Shown in pieces: positions 11,761 through 24,515 of a stretch of DNA of 64,000 nt. This stretch comes from Phoronis australis. Taxonomy: Eukaryota; Phoronida; Phoronidae. The notes beneath the pieces were generated by a model. That model was not told the DNA's origin. It made no database searches and was given only the letters and a program-made list of their open reading frames with translations. The stretch lies in contig NMRA01000400.1 in the NCBI GenBank assembly GCA_002633005.1, positions 344,476 to 408,475 on the forward strand, written 5' to 3'. How positions within the stretch are numbered: the stretch's first letter is position 1; each line of letters begins with the position of its first letter. Made by a program: the position numbers and the translations under genes.

Positions 11761-14095
11761 GATTTGTGGTCGTAGTGACCAGACTGTAGATTTTCAGTTT
11801 CACTATGTAAGTCAGCTGCAGGCCTCGCGGGATGAATACTCGAATTAATCACTTACATTAGAAGCAACCGGAATTCAGAAGTGAGACACTGATGCGGTGC
11901 ATAAGGAATATATGAGTCACTTGGGAAATTTTCCTGCGTGTTTGTCTGCTGAGATAATTCTGCATTAGACAAATTGAGGTCTCATTATTGACCAACTCGT
12001 CGTGTTCCTAGATTTCAGGTTATCTAAGATCGCATTAAGGCAGAGCAAAAATCACCAAAGGGACTTGTTCATTGATGCTCAAGGAACCGATGTAATCTTA
12101 TTGTTCTGAAAATTTCCTTCAACTTCGTAACAACTTGTCATTCTTGTCCAGGGTATAATTTCTAGAACTCTGGGTTTATCATGACAACTTCTCACCTAAG
12201 ACACATTTTGCCAACTCAAAACTGATTGCTGCCATTCTATGCAGGTACACAACTGAGGATACAGTGTAATCCGAATTGGTTATCAAGGCTTAGCGATCCA
12301 AATAGCGACCGCATTGGAGATAGTTATATACGACCACGTCAGATCCCTCTTTGTCTAGCTGGAGTCGGTTAGACGACCGGTCGTCGACTCGTGGGCGAAC
12401 GGTCGGATGAAGCTCAGGATGTTTGTTTTAACTCCTGTTTGAATCAAAACCTAGAACATTTATACTGTCCATTTGAAAAATTCTACGACCGTGATATTTC
12501 TGAAAAACATTAGTGCCCCCATTTCTGTTCCTATTTCTTGTTGTGTTGCTAGAGAATCATTCTTATTTGTATTCAGATTACTAGTATTTAATCACCCCTT
12601 TGTATCGGAAGTTTATCACATATGACCAGTTTTCGAGTTCGCAAATTAAAGATCAATTCAAGACAAGATTTGGTCAAGTGCAGGGTGATAAACGAGTGCA
12701 TGGAGTAAGTGCCATACGCGCAAGACACTTGCGACAAAAATCTTGGTTTGTGGTTTGCAAATAGCGCGGCGTTTCACTTGTACAGCTTACTCTCAAAATT
12801 CAACATTCCGGCCTCGTCGACCAATCAATCCAGTGACGGCCATTTTGTAAGGTCTCGAGCTAACTCACGCGTGACTTTGCGGGATTTTTGCGATCTCATT
12901 TTTCTTCCAAAAATGCTACATGAAGCGCAGCTTAAGTGCCAAAAGCAACGGATTTTGAATTAAAATTGGTTACTTTAAAATGCCTGGAATTCCTCTGACG
13001 CCCATACTGCTTCGGCGTCTAAAACCACGCCGTGACAAGCAAGTTAATGAGCTTGGTCAAAACTAATAACGAACTGTCAGTTGTTTACAAACCAAAAATA
13101 TCTCTATTATAGTAAGGAATGAGATGAGAACGAGTACAGCAAGCGATCTAAATGAAATTTACCTTCCTGACTGAAGGCCTGCACTTTTAAATCTGGATGC
13201 TACATTCATATTTTCAAATTATAAGCGTAAATGACCCAAGCGTCGTTAATTAGGTCTAAGTGGTAAGAAGCATAGGCATCGCCATGGGTCAAGCGGAAAT
13301 AGTAAATTTCAAACTGGAATATATCAAGTTAACGATAGCGAATTTTCCACTGGAGCATGAAAGCCGTATTTAAAAATAACCAAATAAAGCAAAAGGTTCC
13401 GCTAGAAAACATGAACCAAAAAATAACAGAATTTGGTGCTGTATTATTGGAAGTATTATCTTTCTATTCTCAATTTCTGGGAAAGCACAGGCAAAAACAG
13501 AAAGGAAATTTTCTTCTTGAGTGTTTGTTATGCGCCCGCAGCTAGAAATATCTCGTTTCGGTATCTCGTCATAGTTTTTTCCAAATCAGGCATATTGTGT
13601 CGTGTTGTGCTTGCCTATTGAAATACGCATCCTTATTGCATGACCAGACAACGTGTAGTCATTATTAAATTCCAGCTCCGGAAAATTGTCAGTTTGACGT
13701 AATCAATGTCAGCAATGATTTCTCGTGGCAAGTGTTAAGTTCATTGCTCTACCCGGGCGGCGGCGCAAAATAGTTTAATGATCGTCGAGAATTAAGGGGT
13801 CCAGGAAGTAGGGATAGCGAGCCCCTTCGAGCTCCAATGTTTCTGCTTTTCTGTGATGAAGAATTTGAATACTATCACTCTCCACTGTCAGTAAACTTTG
13901 AAAACAATACACATTTAACATTTGGATATCAATTGTTTTTTCATTTATATTACAAGCAGCGTGCCAGGATATTGCGAAAAGGGTTAGACCTACCAGATGT
14001 AATAACTTTTGCTTAATACTTAATATGAAAAAGCGGGACAGTTTTTGAAATCAAAAGGACATAATTGGCGAGAAAAGTAGTTTTCTGAAATCCGC

Positions 14096-14160
14096 CTCAG
14101 CGCGGAATCGAACTTGGAAATCCCGCGGTCAAAGCCTAACAGCTGCTGGCGTAGCTAAAA
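14096..14160 (-). repeat. tRNA-like SINE head (possible)
   Basis: Read on the minus strand, a TTAGCTACGCCAGCAG segment resembles an A box. It is followed by AAGTTCGATTCC, a good B-box match. The expected cloverleaf stems are imperfect, so this looks like a decayed tRNA-derived repeat and not a functional tRNA. Confidence 0.35.
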
Positions 14161-14982
14161 CTAATCGTAGAATGTTTTAAACTTCTCTAACTAGTAAAGT
14201 CACCAGCTGTGATTTCAACGAATATCTGGCAAACAACAACGACAATTGGCAAATTGAAGTAGAATCACAGAACACATCAAGTTTTACTGTCCTATAGCTC
14301 TGGTCGAACCAAATAATTCTATCCCATACAACAACAATATCAAAATGCATTTTTCAGCCGTATAATCGATAACACCCCCTTGAGGGAGTAGTAGTAGTGC
14401 CAACAGCCCAATATTATTTCATGTTCCCTACCAATGATCGACCTAATGTCGGACCACTAAGCTCTCCAGACTGCACTCGAACTGTGGCTGGTATGTGTTA
14501 CCCTTAAATTCCAAGTTTCTTTAATACCTTCATAAATAAATAAATAAATGAAACAATTCATTTTTAGAATGTGAAACACCGAGTTATCATTCAAACAAAC
14601 CGAGGCTGTGATTGCTAGTTCTAAGTACTTTTACTTCCTTGGACTTTTGCAGTGTATATGAGAAATCGATGATGTTGTAATAGATCGAGTTTATTGTATA
14701 TCTTGCAGCATTTACAAATTTACCACTACTAAAAGCAATCGATAACAACTATAAATTGACAGTCAGAAACGTCTCCTTTAAAGGAATGATTGACTATACT
14801 TTGTGAATCGTCAGACGGAAAGCTCATAGAGAAATGATAGCCATCCCACATCATCCGGTCAGTCACGTGTCTCAGAAGCACCGCGTTCTCACGGTATACA
14901 ACGGACTTCAGGGTGCCATGAACTCGTAATGTTTGGGTATGCAAAGAACTAGCAGCTAGTTGATGCAGGAAACCAGACGTGA

Positions 14983-15113
14983 GTTCAGTAGACGCTAGGA
15001 CCTACGCTAGAACCTAGCTAAAACCTAGTCAAAGTCACGTGTTCTCATTTAAAAACATATCTCACGTAATCTCGCGAAGTCTTGCTTTTTAGAGAAGTCC
15101 TATCGTTACTGAA
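14983..15113 (+). mobile_element. MITE family 3, copy 1
   Basis: A 131-bp element with inverted ends TTCAGTAGACGCTAGGACCT and, at the far end, its approximate complement finishing TACTGAA. The core words CTCACGTAATCTCGCGAAGT and GTGTTCTCATTT are shared with the copy at 35029-35156 that interrupts the DIRS reverse transcriptase. Flanking words on both sides (CCAGNCGTG, GGGAGGCNGGC) are also similar between the copies, so the true ends may lie 10-15 bp further out. Confidence 0.82.
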
Positions 15114-15200
15114 CGGGAGGCAGGCTTAAGTTGACTTTGTGGGTCTCCCCATGTTCTTACGCTGAAAACATGAATGTAAGTTCTTTCCAAACCTCTCAAC

Positions 15201-15240
15201 AAGGAACAACTTAGAGTCAATTCTATATCGACAAGTGGTC
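15201..15240 (+). repeat. Dispersed SINE-like core, copy at 15.2 kb
   Basis: The copy matches the family words AAGGAACAA, then an AATTCTATA-type segment, and ends CGACAAGTGGTC. Confidence 0.5.
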
Positions 15241-15403
15241 TCTCACTCGTGTAGAAACCACCAATTTCTCCCAACTGCAAAAGATATTTTATTGGGTTAC
15301 ACGTCACTAGGGAAGCATTCTATGGGATGCGAATGCTAAATGTCATTATAAAGTTCACTTTATGTAAAAACTTCATGCCAGTTCTTCCGCTAGCCACGTA
15401 CAA

Positions 15404-15577
15404 TTGACCTATCGCAAGGCCCACCCCCTAGCGAAATGTCGACAAACAAACAATAAGTGTTACCCGGCAACGTGTTGTTTGTCGGGTAAAATGGTGGCTT
15501 GGAAACGAAGGTGTGTCAAGAATGCTGTGTTCTAATTGGTCACTTAAACCGTCACTCAAAGTCCTGGCGATAGGTCA
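15404..15577. mobile_element. MITE family 2, copy 2
   Basis: A 174-bp element bounded by TTGACCTATCGC and GCGATAGGTCAA, giving near-perfect 12-bp inverted ends. It is the reverse-oriented counterpart of 7952-8125. Confidence 0.85.
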
Positions 15578-17717
15578 AAATCTTATCTATGTTGTAAAAA
15601 GTAAATATGTGATTCGTGTGAACATTTATTTGCCGAAAAAATCGTCGCAGCTCATATGAGCATACAAAAGCGGTCCCTAATCTAAAACCACGAACTGGTT
15701 CAACACATGCGTAGGTCGTAATGTATTTAGTGATAAATTGCAAGCCTGTACGTGTGTCATTTCGAAAACGTACATGAGAATACTTTCATCACAGCCATAC
15801 ACGTCATTTTTAACACACGACATGGAACACGTTATATGACTGATTTGAATACATTAAATCAGCGTCAATTTGCTGTTTTTGTCTACGATTCCTTCCCAGT
15901 CTCTAATTGGTACTTGAAACGCCTTCGCGCGCCCAAGGCAGTTATTGGCAATGATGAACGGTGAGGGTTTTCAGACAGAAATAATCAATACGAAATTAAC
16001 ACGCTGTCTTATCGAGTTTCAAAATTAATTGCCTAAGTGATGCAATTCGTTGCGTTTTATAATAGACACAATTTTTGCTCTACTTGAAACCACTTGTAAG
16101 TGGACGAGTTTGATATATAGCATGTCAATTCATATTTTACGAAGTCTCTCACACGTCACCAAAGGTAAGTTGACGAAACTGGTTACGCTCCGGTAACATA
16201 GTTTAAGCCGAGGGTGGCGCTGTGTTCAGGTGGACTGTGAAAGTAAAGGTGACGATGAGGTCAATACCCAAGAACATTATGTCATTGACCATTGTATTAT
16301 GTAGGATCCAAGAAAAAGTTCCAATTGTGGCCAACTTCGGAACATCGTATTTCAGGAATAGCTGATCGGATTAACTCGAAACTTTCACATAGGCCTGCTA
16401 TGTTTTAAAAAAACCGGTCTCCAAAAATGCTATTAGAATGGTCTTCAAGATCTTCCACTTTTGCATGAGAGGCATTAAAATAAGACTTTTACGATTCTTC
16501 TGAAAAAAAATCCAATTTTCGTAAAACGAAAACGAAACGATCATTTAGAAAACTGTAATTGCGTGTTGGAGGTTTTATCTTGAACATGATTGCGTAATTT
16601 GGTCATAGTATTGATGCTGTTGTTTCACTATGAATTTGTTTTCTCTTTCATTGGAAATTTTTCCTAAAATGCAAAGTCAGGTAAGTTAATTAGGGACAGA
16701 TTGGTAAAAATCAAAATTCAAATTCCATGGTATTTCTGTTGTCATAAAACGTATACTTTTGCTGAGTTCAATCATGTAGTGTTATAGATACTTCATAATG
16801 ACAGTGGTAATGATCCAATAATTGAAGCGCTACACCTGTGTGTAACTGGTCTCACAGAATAACAGAATAAACAAAACTAAAGTTGATTATGATAAAGACT
16901 GCTACCTCAGCAATATGATAGCGCTTCTGTAGATGAATGAGGATTCTGATGAAAACGATGAAAACAACTAGACAAAAACAAGTGAGCAATGGCAATTCGC
17001 ATGAGAAAACTTTGCACAAGCTCTGACGTTATCTTAATGTTTCATGTACAGAGCATTGGCTTGCTATCAAGGCCTACATGTAATATCCTGAAAAGTGGAT
17101 GTATGTAAGCTTTCCCAAAACGCTTCCATGTACAGGATAAATAAGCAAAAGCCTGACTGCTGTTTGACGATGTAAATTGATGCGCTGACGTTGTTATCGA
17201 TTGCTAAGTGCACATCGGCGTAGAGTGATGAGAAATTACATCCCATCCTCAAAGTACTTAATATTATTTATCGTTCCCATACACACTCCCAGATGAAGTG
17301 TCGGTGACAGCCCCGTCCAGCACTAAATGGCTGTCGTTGCTTTCAAATAATGAAGAGAAAAGTCATAAATCGTTAATCATTGACTTCAGAACAATAGAAA
17401 ATCAGCTAAGCCTATATAGGATAACAATTATTGATATTTTCCGTATCTACACAACTGTGAAGTGCTTCAAGGGTTAAAAGTGGTTTCAGAAAAAACTCAT
17501 TGATTCCGTATTCTTAAAGCGACATTAAACCCACATTCCAACACTGAAAGCAATTTTTTGATTAAGACCACTTGCCGTTGTGCAGCTGGTCAAGAAACTT
17601 TCCTTAGTCGAAATATGTGTCATTCCTGAGTTTGAAAAGAACGGGTAGCGTATTATTCCTTTAGTTGAGACTCTAGACGCTTACTTGTCACAACGCGTCA
17701 TATTTTAACCGCTTACC

Positions 17718-17796
17718 AGTTCCTCGCAAACCCATAAATGACTCCACGAATGAGCAAGGAACAAGTTGAGACCAATTTGACAGCGGCATGTGGTCG
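17718..17796 (+). repeat. Dispersed SINE-like core, copy at 17.7 kb
   Basis: The copy carries the family blocks in order: CAGTTCCTCGCAAACCCA, GAGCAAGGAACAAGTTGA and AGCGGCATGTGGTC. Together with the copy about 350 bp downstream it defines the family layout. Confidence 0.6.
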
Positions 17797-18065
17797 TAAA
17801 CTAAAATTTGTGGCCTCGTTTTCATGGACATTAGCAAGTACGAACCTGCAGCGTTGGGTCTTTAAAAAGGAAAAAAAATTAAAGCGGCTGTAAACTTGAC
17901 TTCCATCCGAAAAATCAAACACTTCATTTTGGACAACTAACATTTTTTATGAAATTGGTCTCAAATCGTTTCTTAGTCAAATCGGAGATAATTTCAGGGC
18001 TTGGAAGAACTGACAGTTCGTCATTGCCTTATAAGACGGATCATGCCTGTCACTTTGTGTACATG

Positions 18066-18129
18066 GCAGTTCTTTGTAAACCCAGAAATCACTGAGCAAG
18101 GAACAAGTTGATACCGATGCTACAGTGGT
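18066..18129 (+). repeat. Dispersed SINE-like core, copy at 18.1 kb
   Basis: The copy shows GGCAGTTCTTTGTAAACCCA, then GAGCAAGGAACAAGTTGATA, and ends near ACAGTGGT. The order and spacing match the copy at 17.7 kb. Confidence 0.6.
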
Positions 18130-18867
18130 AAACGATCTAAATTACAAGTTCACGTCTCTAACGGGACACGAGTAGGTATAGAGCACCTGCAAATGCAATT
18201 GCTTGATCCAGAACTTCGAGCATGTAAAACTAGACATGTTCATTGCAACACTCTCATTCTTGCAATTAACGAAAAAGCAATAGAAGTGTGTTCAGTAGCA
18301 GAACTGCATAGTAGCTTCTTTTGACAAGAAAAGATTGTCAGTGTTTGCTAGTCTAGTGAATTAAAAAAACTGAGATGACACTGACTTGTGAAACTATATC
18401 ATAACCAACCCATCGATGAATCGTTAAGAATTTCAATTGCAAAAGTTGCGATGTTGTTGCGCAGCTTACAGTCTTGCACCGTTTAATTAGTGAACTGTGC
18501 GTCACAAGCAGACAGGTCGGGTCAATCATACAGTGCGAGTGAGAACGTTTTGGAAGGATATGGAGTTTGTGAATGGCGCAACATCGTTATCAGAAAATTC
18601 CAATAACGATGGAGAACGCAGATCCGATAGCTGGAGTTCGTAAGAATGCATTTCTATTAATCGAAGAAAGCAATGTGACAGTCAGCTACCACCAGCTGTC
18701 AAATTCGAGGCTTTTTGTGAAGTAGTGCGAGACCACGTGGAAAATTTCCCTCGCATGTATGGAAATTTCACAATTGTAGCGTAATCAGAGTACTAATATC
18801 AACAATGCAGTCTAAATTTCGTTAAATAATAAACTTAAAGCATTGTTGGCATCACAGGGACACTGAT

Positions 18868-18999
18868 ACGCGTAGAATTAATAGTTTGAAATGAGATTTA
18901 ACGCGTAAAATTAATAGTTTGAAATGAGATTTAACGCGTAAAATTAATAGTTTGAAATGAGATTTAACGCGTAAAATTAATAGTTTGAAATGAGATTTA
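18868..18999 (+). repeat. 33-bp minisatellite, four copies
   Basis: Four head-to-tail 33-bp units start ACGCGTARAATTAATAG. The first unit has G where the other three have A; otherwise they are identical. An ACGC stub follows. Near-identity suggests recent expansion. Confidence 0.97.
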
Positions 19000-19833
19000 A
19001 CGCCCATAAATCGCAGTCATTACTAGTCTGGCTAATTCAACGGTGAATTTTACAATTATTTTGTTTTGTGCAGAAAGAATAATCCCTGTTTTGAAATGGC
19101 GAATTGGTATCTTTAATTTGCTTTCTGCTATCGGCATCTAGTCCAGTTTTATTTTAGAAGTGTTTTGACAAGTCTCAAGCATTTTTCACGCATACTTTGA
19201 AATTACAGATTTTTAGAAGTCTCAAGTTAATGTCCAGTTGGCAAATTTTAGAATCAGAAGACGTGAGCCGTTTTTATCCAAGCGGAAGCAACAGTGTAAC
19301 ATCCCAGCGTAAAATTAAACCTTTAGCGCGCCACACGAATTTCATGAAGCATGCGACAAATTGGATATTACGAAGAAAATTCTCCATTAATGAAACATAG
19401 AACTGTTTAACTTGTCAATACCAGGGTTATCAACGTCTAAACGCCATTATTTGTGTCGATGGCTCAAGTTTAGCGATAGGGAAGTAAATAAGCTAAGACT
19501 GCAGTTCAATAGTGTATTCCGCAACCACAAAAACGATACAGTCGCCGTCTTATTGTCCAAACTAAGACCTTTTCAGTTCTGTATTTCTCATGGACACTCA
19601 TGAACATCTATATGAAGAGATGACTAACAACATTTGAATGCGAATAGTTAACACTACCGTGTTTGAAACTACTCCAGAAGGAGAAATCTGGAATTTGAAC
19701 AGCGTGCTTAATTATATGTAAAACATTTACGTTTTATCACAGACTTTAGTACATGGATCGCCAACTCCGTATACTTTTAATGACGAAATCTGTGCTCTTA
19801 CGGAAGCAATGACGTCATTATTCACTGGCGACA

Positions 19834-20852
19834 CAGTGGCGGATCTAGGATATCACAAGGGGGGGGCAACATTTTGTCCGGCTGTAAGAATTTGTGCAAA
19901 CTGAACCACGATTGTAGATGCACATAGCACCGAATGGGGGGAGGTCGGGAGGGGGGTTTGCCCCCCTCCCGCCCAGGAAATTTTTCTGTTTTTACCTCTA
20001 AAAATCAAGCATTTTCCTTGATTCCTGAAGTATTATTCAAGAAAAAAGGCAAAAAAAAACGGAGAGCGTGTCAAACAGGGAAAACTGCAAGCATCAAAGA
20101 CTCGAACACGACCTCGCGATTAGTACGCGCGTGCGTTACCACTACACCACCACGACTTAACTTCCAATCTCGTACTAAGAGACCTACTTGTTTATGGTCC
20201 ACAGCGTTTGCGCGCGAAACCTACTTCTTTTTGTAATGCTTATTACACGTTTTATATTTTGTGCCATCGATTCTTAAAAAATTGTCGTATTTAAATAGTC
20301 TTCAAATGCCAAAAAGACCAAATCCGTTTTTCGTGTTGGCAATAATGACGGGATTGCTTTGGAAATCGTCTTATGATAAGGTTTGGCAAAGAGAGTATTG
20401 CGAGTTTCTGAGTGATTCACTAAGGCTTCGATTAAAATTCACATCTTACCAGCAGCTTCTGTTTTTTCATCGTCACTCAGGTTCCATTTTCTTTAAAAAA
20501 TGAAGTAAATTTTCTTCATTGCACAGTGGAGCAGACGACGGAAACGGAGTCGTAGTGCGCAGCGCCACTGCCGGTCGACTGGGATATCGCGGGAGATCCT
20601 ATACTTAGCCATGATGGTTCCGTTACGAATGCGCCGTGTTCCGAATTTGACACTTGAAATTGGATTTGAGCCCCCCCAAACACTAAAACTGCACACATTT
20701 AAATCTTATTTCATCCGTATGATTTTAATTACCGGGGTTAATTAACAAACTCAACATTTCCCTGCGCTCTTACTGTTTTATTTTTTTGCGGCAGCCAAGG
20801 GGGGGGGGGGNGCCCCCTGGGCCCCCTGGGCCCCCCCCTAAATCCACCTATG
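19834..20852. mobile_element. 1.0 kb DNA transposon, CAGTGGCGGATC-type ends
   Basis: The left end CAGTGGCGGATCTAGG and the right end, read inward as CATAGGTGGATTTAGG, form diverged inverted repeats followed by G-rich subterminal runs. The pentamer CGACA directly flanks both ends (19829-19833 and 20853-20857), as expected for a 5-bp target duplication. No transposase is evident. A smaller relative with a different 5-bp duplication lies at 54252-54405. An N in the right G-run shows that the assembler struggled here. Confidence 0.8.
20091..20156 (-). repeat. tRNA-derived segment inside the transposon
   Basis: On the minus strand, GTAGTGGTAACGC (A-box-like, as in the D arm), a CGCG/CGCG stem enclosing a 7-nt loop and GTGTTCGAGTC (B-box-like) occur in tRNA order and spacing. 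Acceptor-stem pairing is poor, so it is probably a SINE head carried in the element and not a working tRNA gene. Confidence 0.5.
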
Positions 20853-22235
20853 CGACACCTGGCCAAATTGGCAAGTTTTATTTCCGGCAAGTACGTCGTC
20901 TGCTAATTGTTGGTTGTTGTGTCGTCACAATACACTAACCGGAAATTGAAACGCATAATATAGGAGGTGGCGCCTCCTCTAGAAAACGTCGAGTTGCGAA
21001 TCTGTTGTCTATAATCTATGGTTTTATTCAAGTTGGCAGAATATAGGACGGCATGTTGTAGGGATTTACGTCTATTCTGTCAAGAGTGTTTCGTTACAAA
21101 GTCATAATTATGACTGCTGATTAGTTTAGGTTTTACAGCATAGTTTGAGCTCTGGTTTTCAGCAACGGGCGGTTTCTCATAGAACAGTCGTGAACTCCTT
21201 GTCTAATATTATACAACATACGAGATATAAGTTTTGAAATGTTTACGAAAACATTGCCTGTTGATCAACCAACTGCGGTCGTATCAAACAATATTCGATG
21301 AGTAGCATGGACGAAATCAAGGTTATGTAGGACCTTATCGACAAGCGTGTATATTTAAACAGGTATATGCAAAATAATGGATTTTAAGTTCATAAAAGTA
21401 TATATTTTCTGAAAGAAAGAAACAGTATAATTTGATGTTTGTCTTTTTATCAAGCTTTCAATAATTGGGTCACATGACATTAGCACAAAGAGAAGACACA
21501 TCTATAGTAAAACCACGGTACCAACAATATGGCCGAATTTTGAATGTCAAAAACAATGTTACAGTATTCTACTGTATATAATCATTTCGTTTTCATTTTA
21601 TGCAAATTTTGAGATTTTCCGTGAAAATTACAAGTGTTCAATTTTTTGATAACCTCTCATACAACAGTGGAAGATTTTAAAAACAATTCCTAACAAAGTA
21701 GTGCATAACACGTAGTATTCGAAAGTTTCATATAAATCCAAGCATTCATCCAATGCCAGCCAAATTTGAACATTTTTCTAGGGTGTTACATAACCCAAAA
21801 GCATGAGTGTGTAGAAGTGGCACATATTCAAGGGCAATTAGGTTTTCGGTAAGCTAAATAATTATTCAAACAATGTCCATATTATACCAACAAGTGATTT
21901 CTCTTTTTTGTTATCAAGCAATAGCCATAAAACATATTAAAACACGCTTTGAGTTGAGTGTCGCAGTTTGTCCTAAGGATACGAACGGAATGGAATAAAG
22001 ATAGTTAACAACGACAATTTTGCATAACGGAAAACGTGCTACCGAAGTACTGCAAAAATACATTCTCTGTAAAAACGAATTTTTTACTTTGATTTCTCAC
22101 CGTTAGAAAACTATTAAGTTTCAAATAGTCCCCCACTCGGATTACACGTGATTCCTGGGACGAACCGGTAACTGTTTACGTTCGGAACCAAACCGAAGTT
22201 GGCTGATCGCTAAATTAACCCAACATGATCCCGAA

Positions 22236-22293
22236 GCCCAGAAATTCCATGCAGTCTGAGCATGAGACAATTTTAACAGCGACAAGTGGTCAA
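22236..22293 (+). repeat. Dispersed SINE-like core, copy at 22.3 kb
   Basis: The family words CCAGAAATT, GAGCATGAGACAATTTTA and CAGCGACAAGTGGTC occur in the same order as at 17.7-18.1 kb. Confidence 0.5.
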
Positions 22294-23733
22294 TAGCAAA
22301 AGTTATTTTTGACATTGCTGAGTTTATAGCAGCTTCTATGAAACTACACGGCACCCTCTACAACACAGTAAAGTCTGAGACAGCATTACTGATGATTAGC
22401 AGGATGTAAAAGCCTCTTTTCTCAAAAACGCGAAAAGCTTAAAGCCAAGCTTAGCGTGATTGTGATCGTATTTTCGCAATGCTTAATGCACTGCCATACA
22501 AATTAGTTTAACAAAACAATTTCTGGATTATTGTCCTGTTGGATAGTCTAATCAACTTGACAAGATCTAAGTCATGCAAACGTTAGTTCTTTGAGGAATG
22601 AATAATACGTAATTATCGGGCATAATCTGATAAATTTGGTTTTTATCGATGCTATGATATCACCAATTCCAAGTTCTTGAACGATCGATCTCACCGGACT
22701 GAATCACCGGAGAAGGGCAAATCATTGATGACTCGTGTACTTGTCAGTACACAAGTTATTGACATAATTTCCCTAGTTTGCGCAACACGGTCTTGATTCA
22801 TAAGAACTGTAAATGTTCTGTTTGGTGATTGAAAATGAGTTACGCGGAGAATAGACTACATAAAATTGAAAATTGTTTCTCAGAAGCTTTGGTGGCTAAT
22901 AACATCTTTTTAATTGTAAGACGCACAAGCGATTAGCGAGGATTCACACCCAAATGTTAAATTAGGCTACTGACCAACTTCATAAAGGAAACACGCTTCA
23001 TGGTACACATTTGTTTCTTCAAGTATGGTAAATTTTTGCAAAGGGTGTGGTATAATTCTCCAGAAAGGAAAATTTCGTTGTTTTTGTTTAGATCGCGGCC
23101 ACAAGCACAACATCTCCGTTCATTCTAACCCGGACATGTTGCCAGAGTGATGCGTAGTCTGACCTTTGACCAAAACAGCTACGTAACGGTAGAATTGTGG
23201 GCAATCCATCACTATTGTTTACGTTTGATGAGTTCACTGATTTAACAAATTTTTAAGGTTTTGGTATTTAGACTGTAGATTTACTGTGTGCTACTTGACA
23301 AGTAGAAAATATGTCAATTGAATATTTTCAACTCATAGACCAATTCTGAGAAGTTTCAGAATCCGGTTTACACTGGGGTTCTAACACATTTTACTTTAGT
23401 AGAATGAATGTTCGTAGCTGGCGCCGTCACATAGTAGTTACCTACCGGCGACCTGTCTGTATTTGTGGACCTAGCTTTCGGGTCCGTCTTGGGCACTTAA
23501 TTTGTCAGGGTACTGGCGGGAATCTCCCTCCATTTTAGTGTTTAGTGTAGTTGGACTCTTTATGACTAACCATAAAACAAGACGAATATTATTATATATA
23601 GATTTTACACAGGTAACTGCGGTATGCCTACCCATCTCCACGTCAGATATAATAGTAACTTCTGTTCACATGGCTTATTAAGTTTCTGCGCGTATAATCA
23701 AGAAGTTGAAAAAATATAGGGCTTAAGCTTATT

Positions 23734-23766
23734 TACCGCTATAAAATTAGTATCAACTTGTTCCCT
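23734..23766 (-). repeat. Dispersed SINE-like core, minus-strand copy
   Basis: The reverse complement reads GGGAACAAGTTGATACTAAT and continues to TATAGCGGTA, the same segment as the plus-strand copies. A further piece with CAGTTTGTT and CAGAAATGATTTACC lies about 150 bp away. Confidence 0.5.
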
Positions 23767-24515
23767 ACTTAGATATTTTGGATTAAATTAATGTCTGGGC
23801 TTGGATAGAAGCCTAGCTCTGATCGCTGTTACTTGACACGGAGATCACGCTCAGTAATTCGGTTTGTCACGGCGGGTCATTTTAGGCGCCGAGTATGGTC
23901 CAAAGCAATTACGAACTGCCAGTTTGTTCAATTAAGCTCAGAAATGATTTACCAACCTGAGCAAGTTACAAATTAAGATCATGTTAATAGCCCTGGAGGA
24001 TCTGAGCCAAACTTTTTCAACAGAAGTCAGGATTAGAGCTGCTTTAAAAGATATTTCAGGAAACGTGATTTCTCTTCAACAGAGTGTTGCCACAGACTAT
24101 TGACACAATAGGCGCGGGCAATGGGACACCGCCTCGCTAAGCTACTGTTATTGACGAGCGGTATCAAAATAACTAATCGTTAAAGTTATTGTAACGAACT
24201 TGTATGAACTAGGTTTTGTGTTCAACAAACAATAGATTATGGATTTCATTCTGTCGAGTGGTAAGAAACTCTGGGTTTGGTGGTAGATCTAAACCATTTG
24301 AGTCCAGATAACGTTCCTCGACTCGAGTGCACTTAGACATGGTTGACATTTCCTTAAGGGACACGATTCTAAGAATTAGAGGAGAAAGCCTACTCGATTA
24401 CTGCTGGCTAGTCCGTTTTCGTTTATTTAAGATATAATTTAAATGGCTTACGCTACGTACAATCAAAAGCAAAATATATAGACGGAAGTAACCATTACTA
24501 ATCGAAATAACTTAC

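Larger units (their letters stand above)
4721..24515 (-). other. Intron 1 of the SLC2A13-like gene (about 19.8 kb)
   Basis: The intron is bounded by GTAAG at the exon 1 side and CTATTTCAG at the exon 2 side. It carries no other convincing gene. It holds the repeats listed separately: two MITE families, a single MITE related to the one in the DIRS element, a dispersed SINE-like core, a 33-bp minisatellite, a GAT-rich tract and a 1.0 kb DNA transposon. Stretches between these show nothing recognisable. A long first intron is common for transporter genes and may hold regulatory sites, but none can be named here. Confidence 0.85.

Noticed and set aside
11476-11848. Ile/Thr-rich and Met-rich frames of 90-107 codons
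   Set aside because: Low-complexity trinucleotide tract, not coding.
12372-12385. Perfect 14-bp palindrome GACGACCGGTCGTC
   Set aside because: It is short enough to occur by chance in 64 kb of this composition, and nothing around it suggests an operator or element end.
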